Assembly (NCBI GenBank): GCA_963969345.1
Contig: OZ017766.1
Span: 12,152,001 to 12,216,000, forward strand
DNA length: 64,000 nt
Direction: 5' to 3'
Source: Turbatrix aceti
Lineage: Eukaryota; Nematoda; Chromadorea; Rhabditida; Panagrolaimidae
Shown here: positions 1-10,596 of the stretch, piece by piece
Layout of the letters: each line of letters opens with the position of its first letter
Position numbering within the stretch: position 1 is the stretch's first letter
The notes under the pieces: generated by a model
Seen by the model: the letters and a program-made list of their open reading frames with translations, nothing else
Database searches by the model: none
What the model was told of the DNA's origin: nothing
Program-made: the position numbers and the translations under genes

Positions 1-609
1 CCCACAAGACCAACGGCGTCTACCAAGCCCCAGGTGATTGCAGGTGACAAGTGCTACCACCAGGAAGTATACAAGTACAATTGTCCCTCGAGAACGTTTT
101 TCCACGCAGATCGTGTCGAATGCTTGTACGACTTCCAAGTTCCTGAATGCAACGATGAGCCACCTGTTGTTTTTCACAATCAACCTCTGGTTTGAAAACC
201 ACACGCGTGGAAGGTCAACACTCGTCCGGGTACTGAAACAGGCGTTCCGGCTTCCAAATCGGCAAGGGAAACTCGAACACGGTCAGTTGTATTCTTCCAA
301 CCCCCTCTGGGAGCGCCGAAAATTCACATAGAAGGTGAAGGACGATTTGTTTCACCCCGGCGTGCAGGGCATCCGCAATGGGGTTCTCCTGGGCTTCAGT
401 TTTCTTACGCGGGGGTCCAGCCTTCGCAGCCACCCCCCTGGCGGCCAAAACCTAAACCTCTAGGAAGCTATGAACCTCTTGATCTTCCTCGGTCCTCATT
501 AATTTATTCTCAGCCACTGTGCACAGTATGAACATAGCGCTTTTCCTCAACCAATTGAGGGTCTATCGTTCAAACCAATCGCACCACCAATTTCTCCCCT
601 AGTCCAGCC

Positions 610-1051
610 CACAGCGTATCGGTAGGCCTATTTTTAGTTCGCGCAAACTGTGAAAAAAAGTGGCCACCTGGCTTAAGAAAATTTTTGCCTGCGCGCGCAC
701 CCTTGTTTTTCTTGAAAGTGCACCCCAGATAATCGCAAAACAAAAATATTAAGATGCAACTGTTTGTTTAGATTGATATTGTCATCGATTAAGCACATTT
801 TTGCGAACATTTTGATGCCATTTTTGAAAAAAAATATTTATTGTGAGTCTCGCTGCATATTTCCAAAAACAGACATTTTTAAAAACGTTTGTGATAATTT
901 CACAAAAAGTGTTCTGTACAGAGTTCTGAAATTTTTATGACAGATGCATACGGTGTTGAAGAAGGTATCCTGAAAATTTGGTGCAATTTCGCCTTGGAAT
1001 TTTAAAGTTAGCTGCTGATAACTGTTTTTCCTTATAAAGGTGCGCGCAAGC
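610..1051 (+). repeat. Left terminal inverted repeat of the 610-3241 transposon
   Basis: Reverse-complement match to 2811-3241. It carries a 14-bp extra segment near the outer end that the right arm lacks. Confidence 0.85.
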
Positions 1052-1164
1052 GCATCTGTTGCCCGTTGAAATTACTTGAAAAAACAGTATTTATTATTAA
1101 ACTACATAGCTACATAATTACAATACTTTGCTACAATACAAATTGTTTCTCGGTACAATACAAA

Positions 1165-2502
1165 TCATTTCTTTTGCTTTTTATGATCACAAAGGGCAAC
1201 ATAAGCTCCGGTGTTTTGCATCGTGACGAGGTAATCAGCCCGTTTTTCCATACACTCCGGGCTGAATCCGGGAATACGTTTACCTGCTTCATTGAACCTG
1301 GCATGAATTGCTTCAATACCCTGTTCGCTGAACAACGACCACGAACCATGGCGCTTCATGAATTCGACGACGTGGACTTCCAGCACATGTAGCAGAGGCG
1401 TGAATGAAAGTTTCGGGATACGGCGCAATTCTTTGAAAAACCTCTTCATAAGAGCTTCCAGCTGTTCGATTTCTTCTGAAGAGTATGATCGGGCTTCGGC
1501 GTATGTCGTGAACCGTTACCTCCACTGTCGCCGCCGAGAGAAATGCGTATGGGGCCGGCCGGCAAACACGATGCAATCTCTGGTATTACGGCTCTGATGG
1601 ATTCGTAGGTTTTGACTGCCCTGACGGTGATTTCCGTTTCTGTGCCGTTCTTGTTGATCTTGTATACCCGCTCTTCTTCCTTCGGTAGAAGACTTTCGAT
1701 CATCTTTCGGGCGCTGTAGAACGCATGCATTGATGGTACTATAAATTATTTTTAATATATAATATATATGAAGATGAGCAGATTACTTACGCAAATGAAG
1801 GCGACGAAGCTCCCTGTAGCAAGCGAATGACATACCCGTTCTGGAAATCAAATCCACCGCTTCCATTGGCGTCAGCATTTCGAAGTCTTTGTCAGTGTTG
1901 TTATCGAAATGCTTGACAACGGCAATGATGTCCTCAGTTCCAAACAACTTCAGCGACGCTTGTTTCAGTTCTTTAAACCGCTCATACTTTGTTGTTTTCA
2001 GCAGCTGTTCTGGGGGTTGAGGCGCCTTTCTTTTTGAAGCACGAGGCGTTGAAGTCGCGGACGACGACGATGACGTTGGACTGCTCGAGGAAAGCGGCGA
2101 AGAAGAGAACCACGTTTGTTTGAATTTGGTCTGACATGCGGCATTCGACACAGGAACCGTTGATTTGAACTTCGTTTGGCATGCGACATTCGACACAGGA
2201 ACCGTTGATTTGAACTTCGTTTGGCATGCGGAATTCCATACTGCATGCCATTGATCCCAAGACGCCGTTGATCCCAATGATGATTGACATGCGGCAACCG
2301 TCGTCATGACTTTATCTGTAGAGGTAGCAACGTCAGTCATTTCAGGCACATGACCACAGGTACAACTACGAAGCTTCCCTTCCAGCCGTCCGATCCGCAT
2401 TCGTTGATTTTTGTTCACGGCTTCTAGCTTCTTCAGTTCAACTTCAAGAGCCATTTTTGAACAAAGAAGTCGCTTGTAGTCGTCAGAAGACATGGTGTAC
2501 AA
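1165..2502 (-). pseudogene. Internally deleted transposase-like gene inside the long-TIR element
   Basis: The minus strand encodes a 239-residue exon (2502-1791). It has an N-terminal coiled coil (MALEVELKKLEAVNKNQRMR), a CxC motif, a threefold repeat around ACQTKFKSTVPVSN, a serine-rich stretch and a conserved-looking C-terminal block. A GTAAGT donor (1790-1785) and an AG acceptor (1740-1739) join it in frame to 1738-1446, which holds RAVKTYESIRAVIP and PIRISLGGDSGG. The frame then breaks into 1449-1165, which holds SLFSEQGIEAIHARFN. Asp in GGD and Glu in SEQ/IE contexts are typical of DDE-type transposases. Here they lie far too close together, so the catalytic core has probably lost its middle part. 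Transposase identity is inferred from motif style and from the TIRs. Upstream coding at 2822-2433 (MFDPFTIGILKQSEL) may be an earlier exon. Confidence 0.55.
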
Positions 2503-2810
2503 CTATACAAAATCACAAACAAATCGTGAGTTGTTTGACCAGAAACAGAACAACTTATTTGCCTTGCACATGATAGTCTTCCACTGCGCACGATAGCCGT
2601 ACATCCCTGAAGGGTCAATCGGCGGCGGCACCCGTTTCTTGTTGCCGCAACTTCGTGCGCGTCGCCGTGCTTCCTCGACTCGACGATCACACTCGCCCGA
2701 ATTGTGTATTGAAGTTCCGATTGCTTTAATATTCCAATAGTGAAGGGGTCGAACATTTTTCTAACCAAAAAAATGTTTTTAGAGTACCCTGAGTAGGAAC
2801 AGAGGGGTGT

Positions 2811-3241
2811 GCTTGCGCGCACCTTTATAAGGAAAAACAGTTATCAGCAGCTAACTTTAAAATTCCAAGGCGAAATTGCACCAAATTTTCAGGATACCTT
2901 CTTCAACACCGTATGCATCTGTCATAAAAATTTCAGAACTCTGTACAGAACACTTTTTGTGAAATTATCACAAACGTTTTTAAAAATGTCTGTTTTTGGA
3001 AATATGCAGCGAGACTCACAATAAATATTTTTTTTCAAAAATGGCATCAAAATGTTCGCAAAAATGTGCTTAATCGATGACAATATCAATCTAAACAAAC
3101 AGTTGCATCTTAATATTTTTGTTTTGCGATTATCTGGGGTGCACTTTCAAGAAAAACAAGAGCGCGCGCGCAGGCAAAAATTTTCCTCAGCCGAGTGGCC
3201 ACTTTTTTTCACAGTTTGCGCGAACTGAGCGATACGCTGTG
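2811..3241 (-). repeat. Right terminal inverted repeat of the 610-3241 transposon
   Basis: Reverse-complement match to 610-1051. It ends in CGATACGCTGTG, directly before the CCAGCC target duplication. Confidence 0.85.
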
Positions 3242-3567
3242 CCAGCCCTCTTTTCAAGTTCCAGGACCCTATCGTCCACCCCTACAACCCCGACCGCCAG
3301 TCTTGGAGCCTAAATTTGAGCCAATTGCCCCACCCCGACCACCTGTAGTCCAGCCCGGATCTTCTGAAATCCAACCTATCGTACCCCTGCCTGACACATT
3401 TTGCCAATCCAAGCCTCGCGGCATCCATGGTTACGGATGCAGCTCCTTCTTCTATAGTTGCTCTCCAGAACAGAAAATCCGTCTGGAATGCTCCGTTGGC
3501 CTGTTCTTCGATGCGGTGGCCGTCCACAACAAGTCTAATCTCTTCGATGCAATGCTTGTAATATAAA

Positions 3568-4398
3568 TCAGTGGTTTTAATAATTTTTTTGTGACGAATA
3601 ATTTAAAAAAAATAAAAAAAAATGCAAAAAAATCGGTAATCAATTAAAAAAAAATAATTGTTTTGAATCAGGTTAAAAAATAAATCAGAAACTATTGATA
3701 AACAATAATTTGGACATTGATTTTAGTTACATTTAAAAATATTACTGGTTATAATAATATCGGAATTCAAATTTTTCTATTTTTTTACACAAAAAATTCT
3801 CACAAAAACATGTATTTTTGACGATCACTGCAATATTTACGAAACCACAGTTTTCTTACTTTAAACTTTAAAAAAAATGTTTTTTACAACAACAAAAACT
3901 CACTATTTTTGAACCAAATCAATTTTCAAACTGATTCTTGATTTTTCTTGCATCACACTTGCTGGTGTACATTTTCAAAACAATTATGCATTTGCATTGT
4001 GGTTATAACGAATATAAATATTTTTCGGCATTGCTTGATCCCCCTTGTTGCAACAATTTCCGTTCCCCGACGAAGTCAATCTAGCATGTTTTGATCGTCG
4101 CGTTTTGAGAGAGCAACACGGGGTGGGGAAACCGTAATGTTTTATGACTGATAGGGTTCTGGATTTTTTCCGGAAGCTAATAGTCGTCAACACTTTCTCT
4201 CTGATACGATCAGGTAGCCGTCACACTTTCAGGCGGAGAATGTCGTTCTTATAAAATATGCTCCATTAGCACTTTAAATGCCATTTTTTTCCTACATACT
4301 CTCGTGTAGCTAGAAAAAAAAATCATCATAAAGATTGTTTTCAGAGCAATTACTACTGTGCTTGCACATTCTAGACAGTAGACGACCTCGACTCGGCC
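3568..4398. other. AT-rich intergenic stretch
   Basis: Between the pseudogene and the intact chitin-binding gene. Dominated by A/T runs with no coding potential I can support. The last 150 bases are the likely promoter and 5' leader of the downstream gene. Confidence 0.6.
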
Positions 4399-7300
4399 AT
4401 GATCAAACCGGCATTACTGCTGGCGTTGGTCATCACGACTTTTGCCGCTTGTGAGTCATTTTTGAATCAAAACTCTTTTTTCAATAAGACATAAATTTTT
4501 TTTCAGCAGATGAAAGGCAAATCAACAGCGCTCCGGGCATTACTCCTCCGGCTCCGGTAGCGCAGCACGTTGCGCACAACAACCAAGCACCCGTGCCTGC
4601 CCCAAAGCAACCCGACAGTTTTTGCCAAGACCATGCAAAGCCCGACGGTCTTCATGGTCATGGCTGTAGCTCTGTCTTCTTCAGCTGTCAGCGTGGAATC
4701 ACGACGCGTCACGAGTGCTATTCATTGTTGGTTTTCAACAACAAAAACCAGGCGTGTGATTATGCCTCCCACGTCGATGCTTGCAAACTGCTGAACCCGG
4801 TCGCTCGCTCTCCGCGGGTTCCTGGATCCGGTGTCAGAAACCCAGCCGTCCATGGTTACCCCCACTACAACCAGCCAGTCCCTGTGCAGGATAACAGACG
4901 TTCGTTGTTGCTAGACGGTGTCCTGTCTGTTGCAAAGACTTCCGCTACCATTGATTGTGGAAATCAGCGAAACGGCTATTACCCTTTGTTCACGTGCCAG
5001 TCCAAATATGTTCTGTGCTCGGACGGAATTGCAAACACCCAGTACTGTGTGGCTCCGTTGGTCTTTAACTCCAAGACAGATTCTTGCGACTTTTATGAAA
5101 TCTGCATCCAGGATACTAAACAAGTAAACTATTTAATTAATGATCAATTTATATAATGAATATTTTACAGCGGAATCGAACCGTTGGCGTCAGTTTGTAC
5201 GGCTATGGATCTGCACCTCCTTCGAAAAGTAACGATCAACCTTCAGTTGCTACTCCGCAAGCTTCCCCTGCGTTGTCTTCCTACAGTAAACATCCTGCCT
5301 CATTATCACCTGCGACAAACCCGTCTGTCCAATCGCCCTTCGGAGGCGCACCTCCTCCGTCAACTCCCCCAACAGCCCCACCAGCTGCTCCCCCTGCTGA
5401 ATCTCCTACGCTCTCACTGCAAAATTTTCCACCCCCTCCACCGCCGTCCAACGCTTGCATCGGAAAACAAAACGGATACTACGCCGAAGGCTGCAGCCAG
5501 TCGTACTTCGTGTGCGCTAATGAAATCACCTTTAACTTTACTTGCACTGGTGCAACGTACTACAGCGCTGAGCTTAGTGCCTGTGAGTTTGCAGAGTTTG
5601 TTCCTGAGTGCGGCGGTACTGTACCGCCAGCTGAAAACCATCCAGTTGCGAGCAAGGCCTGCGTCGGAAAGCCCAATGGCTACTACAGCCAAGGTTGCAA
5701 TGGTTCCTACTACGTTTGTCATTCCGGCACGAAGTTTAACTTCATTTGTCCGGCGGGAACATACTTCAGTCAGGAATCACAGCACTGTGAAGATAAAAAA
5801 TACGTTCCGGAATGTGGAGGTGCTTTGCCTTCTTCATCACAGCCACCTTTAACCATGCCCGCAACGGTTCCTCAACCGTTAAATCCGCGGGATCAGGTCT
5901 CAACGCATCCACACTATGTTCCGCCGTCGCCGTCAACACGGCCCCCTTACATGCCGACATCACCGGCAACCAATCCTTTGGTTCGGGCTCCTCCACTACT
6001 GCTTTTCGTGCCGCCACCGGCACCTACTCCGCCGCCATGCGTGTCACCACCTCCACCGACGCAGTCTCCAACTCTGCCGCCTCCACCACCACCTCCGAAG
6101 CCGACAAAGCCACGACTCAACCTCTGCGTCAACAAGCGCGACGGCTACTACCCTCTTGGTGGTGTTTGCGCGTCGAGCTACTATGTCTGCTCTAACGGTT
6201 ACACCTACGAGAACGCATGTCCGTCTGGAACGTACTTCAGCAAGCAGGTTCTTCGCTGTGATTACAAACAGTACATTCCTGAGTGTGGGGGAGTGCTTCC
6301 TCCGACGCAGCCTCCCTTCGTGCCATCAACGCACTCACCAGCGCTTCATCCACCGTCACCAACAAAACCTCCGAGCAAGATCTGCGTCAACAAGCCGGAC
6401 GGATTCTATCCGCAGGGTGAAAAAAAGTGTACGCCAAACTACTTCGGATGTACCAACAGTTACACGTTTGAGTACGTTTGTCAGCCTAACACTTACTTCA
6501 GCAAGGATCTTCAACTCTGCGACTACAAAGAGTACGTCCCCGAGTGTGGAGGCAAACCTTTGCATACGCCTCCTCCACCTTCCCCTTCAACTCCACCTCC
6601 ACCTTCACCTTCACCTCCCCCTCTACCTCCACTTTCACCTCCACTTCCCCCGACGAAGCCTTCGAGCAAGTTCTGCGTCAACAAGCCGGACGGATACTAC
6701 TCGCTGGATGAAAAAAAGTGCATTCTGAATTACTTCGCCTGTGCCGACGGTAACACGTTCGAATACGTTTGTCCGCCTGATACCTGCTTCAGCAAAGAGC
6801 TTCAACTCTGCGATTACAAGGAGCAGCAGTGCGGAGTCAAACCCGTGACTTCATCACCGGCACTCCCGGCTGAGCAGCCTGCAGTGATTTCCGACGAACC
6901 TGCGTTACCTACGCCGCCTCCAAGGACCACCGTGGCACCTCCGACCACGCCTTTTTACGTGCCCCCGCCACAGCCGCCGACTCGACCGCCTCCAAGCAAG
7001 ATCTGTGTCAACAAGCCGGACGGGTTCTATCCGCAAGATGAAAAGGAGTGCACGACGAAATACTTTGTCTGCTCCAAGGGTTACTCGTCCAACTACGTGT
7101 GCCCGTCTCACAACTACTTCAACAAGGAGATTCAAATGTGCGAAGACGAGAAGTACTTCCCCGAATGTAAAAGCAAACCTTTGCCTCTGCCTTCTTTTTC
7201 CTCACCGGAACCCCCGACTGAGCAGCCTACAGTAAATCCCTCACCATCACCGCCGACTCGACCGTCCTACGTGTCCCCTCTAAATACGCAGTCACTTACG

Positions 7301-8000
7301 CAAGCCCCATCACCTCCTCCACCTCCGCCGACCAAGTCCCCGAGCAAGATTTGCATCAACAAGCCGGATGGTTACTATCCAAAGGGCAAGTGCTCACCAG
7401 ATTACTTTGCTTGTGCCAACGAGTACGAGTACGAGTACTCGTGCCCGTCATCTACGTACTACAGCGCGCAGCTCGTTAGGTGCGACTACAAGGAGTTCAT
7501 TCCGGAATGTGAAAGCACTCCTCCGCCAACTCAACCGCCGTACGTTCCATCTCCGTCGCCACCGCCGGTGTCTACGCCAACACCACTGGTTCAGCAGTCT
7601 CCTTACGGCTCCTTTATCCCTGTGGCACCTCCAGCGCCTCCGGTGTACGTTCCAACTGCGACACCGCCGGCTCCACCCAGGTCTAGCCGCCCCTACAAGC
7701 CTTCGCCCCCTCAATCTTCTGGGTAAACTTCAGAAAAAAATAAAAAAATTATAACATGTTTTTTACAGATCCGAACTCACACCGACGAAAAGAAATGCCT
7801 GTGCCAACCTGCCGGAAGGCATCTACGGACAAGACTGCAGTCGATCATTCTTTGTCTGCAAGAAGAACAAAGTCGCTCTTAATTTATTATGTAGTCCCGG
7901 TCAGGCATTTGACGTAACTGTCACCAAGTGCAAACATATCGGTGAGGTTGCGGCATGTTTGAACGCCGTTGCGCAGTCATCCAATACCCCTGGTTTTTAA
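4399..8000 (+). CDS. Secreted protein with ten CBM14 (peritrophin-A) chitin-binding domains, CBD-1-like
   Basis: Four exons (4399-4450, 4507-5123, 5171-7722, 7769-8000) join in phase into 1150 residues. Exon 1 is a signal peptide (MIKPALLLALVITTFAA). Ten six-cysteine chitin-binding domains follow: two in exon 2 (from about residue 57 and 165), seven in exon 3 and one in exon 4. Most have the consensus C(V/I)NKPDGYYP...C...YFxC...Y.C...TYFS...C.YKE..PEC. Long proline-rich linkers separate them. Domains 5 to 9 are the most alike and suggest recent internal duplication. Such proteins bind chitin outside the cell. In C. elegans, CBD-1 (twelve domains) organises the vitelline layer of the eggshell, and CPG-1/2 are eggshell proteoglycans. 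The proline linkers and domain count favour a CBD-1-like role, but a cuticle or pharyngeal role is possible. A poly(A) signal AATAAA follows near 8061. The broken paralogue lies directly upstream. Confidence 0.88.
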
Positions 8001-8316
8001 ATTCTGTTAAGTAAAATTTACATTTTTGGTAGCTTCTTTAATTTTTGATGTTGAAGTTTAATAAATGTTTGTTTTGTGAATTTTTGGGTTTTTGCAGCCT
8101 GCTTGCAGCTTGCACGCAGCATGCATGCATGAGTCGCAAAACATCGACTCCCCAACTATGTATGTATATTTAGCGTAAAATAATATTTTATAACTCCTGT
8201 ACTCAAAAAAAATATTACAAATAACCAAAGACAACAATCACAAAAATATGGCAATAAAACAACCCGCAAAACTTCTAAAATTCCACACTTTTTCACGATT
8301 CATTACACTTTCCCCT
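8001..8316. other. 3' regions of two convergent genes
   Basis: Holds AATAAA for the plus-strand chitin-binding gene near 8061 and a short cluster of tgcatgca-type repeats near 8105-8130. No coding seen. Confidence 0.55.
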
Positions 8317-10596
8317 TTACCCCGCAAAAACTCGCGTAATCAAGACATGACCTAAATTGAGTTGAACCGAAACGACGGTGTCTTCTTCGCTCTCCGCATT
8401 TTCGTTTTTCTTCTTGACATTGAGCGTGCAAACAACCTCACCGTTGACTCTCTGCAGGTGGCTAACCATGTAGCAAAGTGATTCGCCTTCTTCGTCATCG
8501 GAATAAATTTTTGGAAGCGAACAATCGATGACGCGATCAAACTGAAGGTAAGCTCGGAACGATTGGGCGAGTTCAGAAGGGGGCCCCTCGTCGTCGGACT
8601 TCTTGATGTCACCAACGCTGCTGAAGACGTAAGCCTTGTTTGTGAAGTGGCCACAAAAGTCGAACCAGACAGTCACAAAAATTCCAAGAGTTGAAAACGT
8701 GTGTTTCACGGGGTTTGGGAGTTCTAAATTTTTTTAGAATGTAATTTTAAAAATATGGTTTCAAAAATTCACCATGCATTAGTCGCCAATGCATTGTATG
8801 ATGATCGTAAGATGTCGTGTGTCCAGAAAAGATTAACGGATCATGCAGAGATCTTGGTTTTGTCAAGTTTGACCGTAATTCAGGAATTTGAACGTCGCGA
8901 ACTTTAGCGTCTTTTTCGACATCTAAAACAGAATACGGTATCTTTAAAAAACCTTCTGAAAGATAGTAGAAAAAAACTTACCTCTAAAAACCCGATTGAG
9001 AACATCAATGATAGGAGCGTTGAGTGTGATTCTGTTTTTGAGGTATTTCATGAAAACGCCGTTGATCTCGCCCTTCACCTCGTAGGCCCCAACGCCACCG
9101 CTTGTGGCATAGCCATAAACAATGTTTCGATTGATTTTAACATTTTGTCGATATTGCTCGGCGTATTTGGAAAAAGCTTCAAGGTTGGATCTGCAAAAAA
9201 ATTATATTAACCTTTTTTATACGTTCCATTTTCGCTTACGGTATGAATTTGCGGCAGATATCCAATAAAACCAAATTCAGAGCTGGATTGTAGTCGTTAA
9301 ACATGGACAATACCCAATCCATAGATAAGCAATGGTCAGGTTCGCAGTTTGTGCCAGGTGCATCCACAGGTAGCAGGTAGCACTGACCATTGGCTTCAAA
9401 GCCGTGTCCGACAAAGTAAAAAACGGCTAGAAAACTTTAAATTTGATCAGTTGTACAAAGAAAATTGCATACCGTATACACCGTCTCCAAGAAGCTTTCT
9501 GTATTCCTTGAGAATAAATTTCATTTCAGCGTGTGTCAAATCGCCCAGAGTAACGGTTTTAAACTTCATTTGTTGCAACTGTTCAGCAATGGTTTCGGCA
9601 TCGCAGTGTGGTGTGATGAGATTTGTCATGTTGGGACTATATGTGCGGTTGCTAATGATGAGAGCAACTTTGTCAGACGCAATGAGGGGATCCATGGCAG
9701 TCGTGTTGAGGCCTGCCGGAACGTCATGGGGAATGTCTTCATGGACTTTTGTTTCGGCCAGGCCGTTAATTATGCGGTGGTACATTTGGTCAAGTCCGTC
9801 TCGATTGCACTGTTCGCAGTCTGAATTATAAATATTTCATATAAACAAAATTTTAAAAATGAATTTTAAATCCAAAAAGATTGCAAAACTCACTTGGATT
9901 AGGACCCGTAACAAATCCAGACAAATCAACAAGATTTGAGATCAATTCAGACTGATAAATTTTTCTTGGCTGCCGATAGAAATCCGAGTAAACTTCTCCT
10001 TCACCCACAAAATTATATACCCGGCATTTGAAAACATTTCTCGCAGTACATGGACATCTGTAAAAATTATTTCTAATTTCCAGAAAAATTTGTAAGCTTC
10101 AACAAAACCTTAAAATCATAAGTGCCTTTCCGGTATCGCAAACAAATGGTTTTTCATTTTCCAACCACTCATAATGAGGTAGTGGAAATCCGCTAGCCTT
10201 GCACTCCAGCCTCAGCTGATTTCCATCTCCAACCACGGTAACGACAACTTGTTCGACCCGAGACCAAATGACTGGACAAAATTTACGATGAAGAATAAGC
10301 TGTGGTTTTTCCATAATACTACCGTAGGTTTTGGCAAGTGCATGAAGGCGTTTGATAAGTTGCTCTACCGTCTGGCCCCGGTTGCCGAGGTATCGTAGGT
10401 ACTGGGCACCAGCGTCGGGACTGCGGGTGATCTTTTCGGTTTCGTTAGGACGCAGGGAAAATGACGCATCTGCGCTGTCCGATGACAGGATCTGCCAGAT
10501 GTTGTTTGGGGCATCAAGGGAGTGAGCAAGGTCATTAAAGACGCCAAATGGGATTTCACAGATATTGGTAGACAGTGCGACACTGTCATTCTTCAT
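8317..10596 (-). CDS. malt-1: MALT1-type paracaspase (death-like domain, Ig domain, caspase-like domain)
   Basis: Seven exons on the minus strand (10596-10109, 10057-9894, 9820-9473, 9426-9240, 9190-8982, 8922-8773, 8723-8317) join in phase into 650 residues. Residues about 10-95 (VFNDLAHSLD...IWQIL...QYLRYLGNRGQTVEQLIKRL) look like a death-type helical domain. An Ig domain follows (LRLECKASGFPLPHYEWLENEKP ... RNVFKCRVYN). The caspase-like p20 begins near KVALIISNRTY. The dyad is intact: His341 in YFVGHGFE and Cys391 in LVLLDICRK, the MALT1 signature rather than the caspase QACRG. MALT1 is a scaffold and arginine-specific protease in NF-kB and IL-17 signalling, and nematodes have a single MALT-1. 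The start ATG at 10596 is the first in the frame, but a further 5' exon cannot be excluded. Confidence 0.9.

Larger units (their letters stand above)
610..3241. mobile_element. 2.6 kb DNA transposon with about 0.43 kb terminal inverted repeats
   Basis: The sequence 610-1051 returns in reverse complement at 2811-3241, from the outer ends CACAGCGTATCG...CGATACGCTGTG inward to GCGCGCAAGC. The two arms match closely except for a short extra stretch near 622-635 on the left. A 6-bp direct repeat CCAGCC flanks it (604-609 and 3242-3247), as expected for a target-site duplication. Removing the element and one copy of the repeat restores an open frame through the host proline-rich coding sequence. 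The centre carries minus-strand transposase-like coding pieces. I cannot place it in a named superfamily. Confidence 0.85.
3..3567 (+). pseudogene. Decayed multi-domain chitin-binding (CBM14) protein gene, split by a transposon
   Basis: Two blocks read as pieces of a secreted chitin-binding protein like the intact gene downstream. At 3-195 a peritrophin-A domain is visible (TNGVYQAPGDC, then CYHQEVYKYNCPSRTFF and YDFQVPEC), but an extra base near 42-44 shifts the frame inside it, and a stop follows at 193-195. From 196 to 610 a proline-rich linker continues open in part, with another frame change near 520. Right of the transposon, 3242-3567 resumes the linker (PSFQVPGPYRPP) and reaches one more partial domain (DTFCQSKPRGIHGYGCSS), which ends early without the last cysteines. 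The linker phrase PIAPP..P occurs on both sides of the insertion. The left end runs off the window, so the total domain count is unknown. One-base sequencing errors could mimic some of the breaks. Confidence 0.7.

Noticed and set aside
215..448. A 77-codon open frame on the minus strand (RKKTEAQENPIADALHAG region)
   Set aside because: It is the shadow of a proline-rich plus-strand linker of the decayed chitin-binding gene; the plus reading matches the intact paralogue's style.
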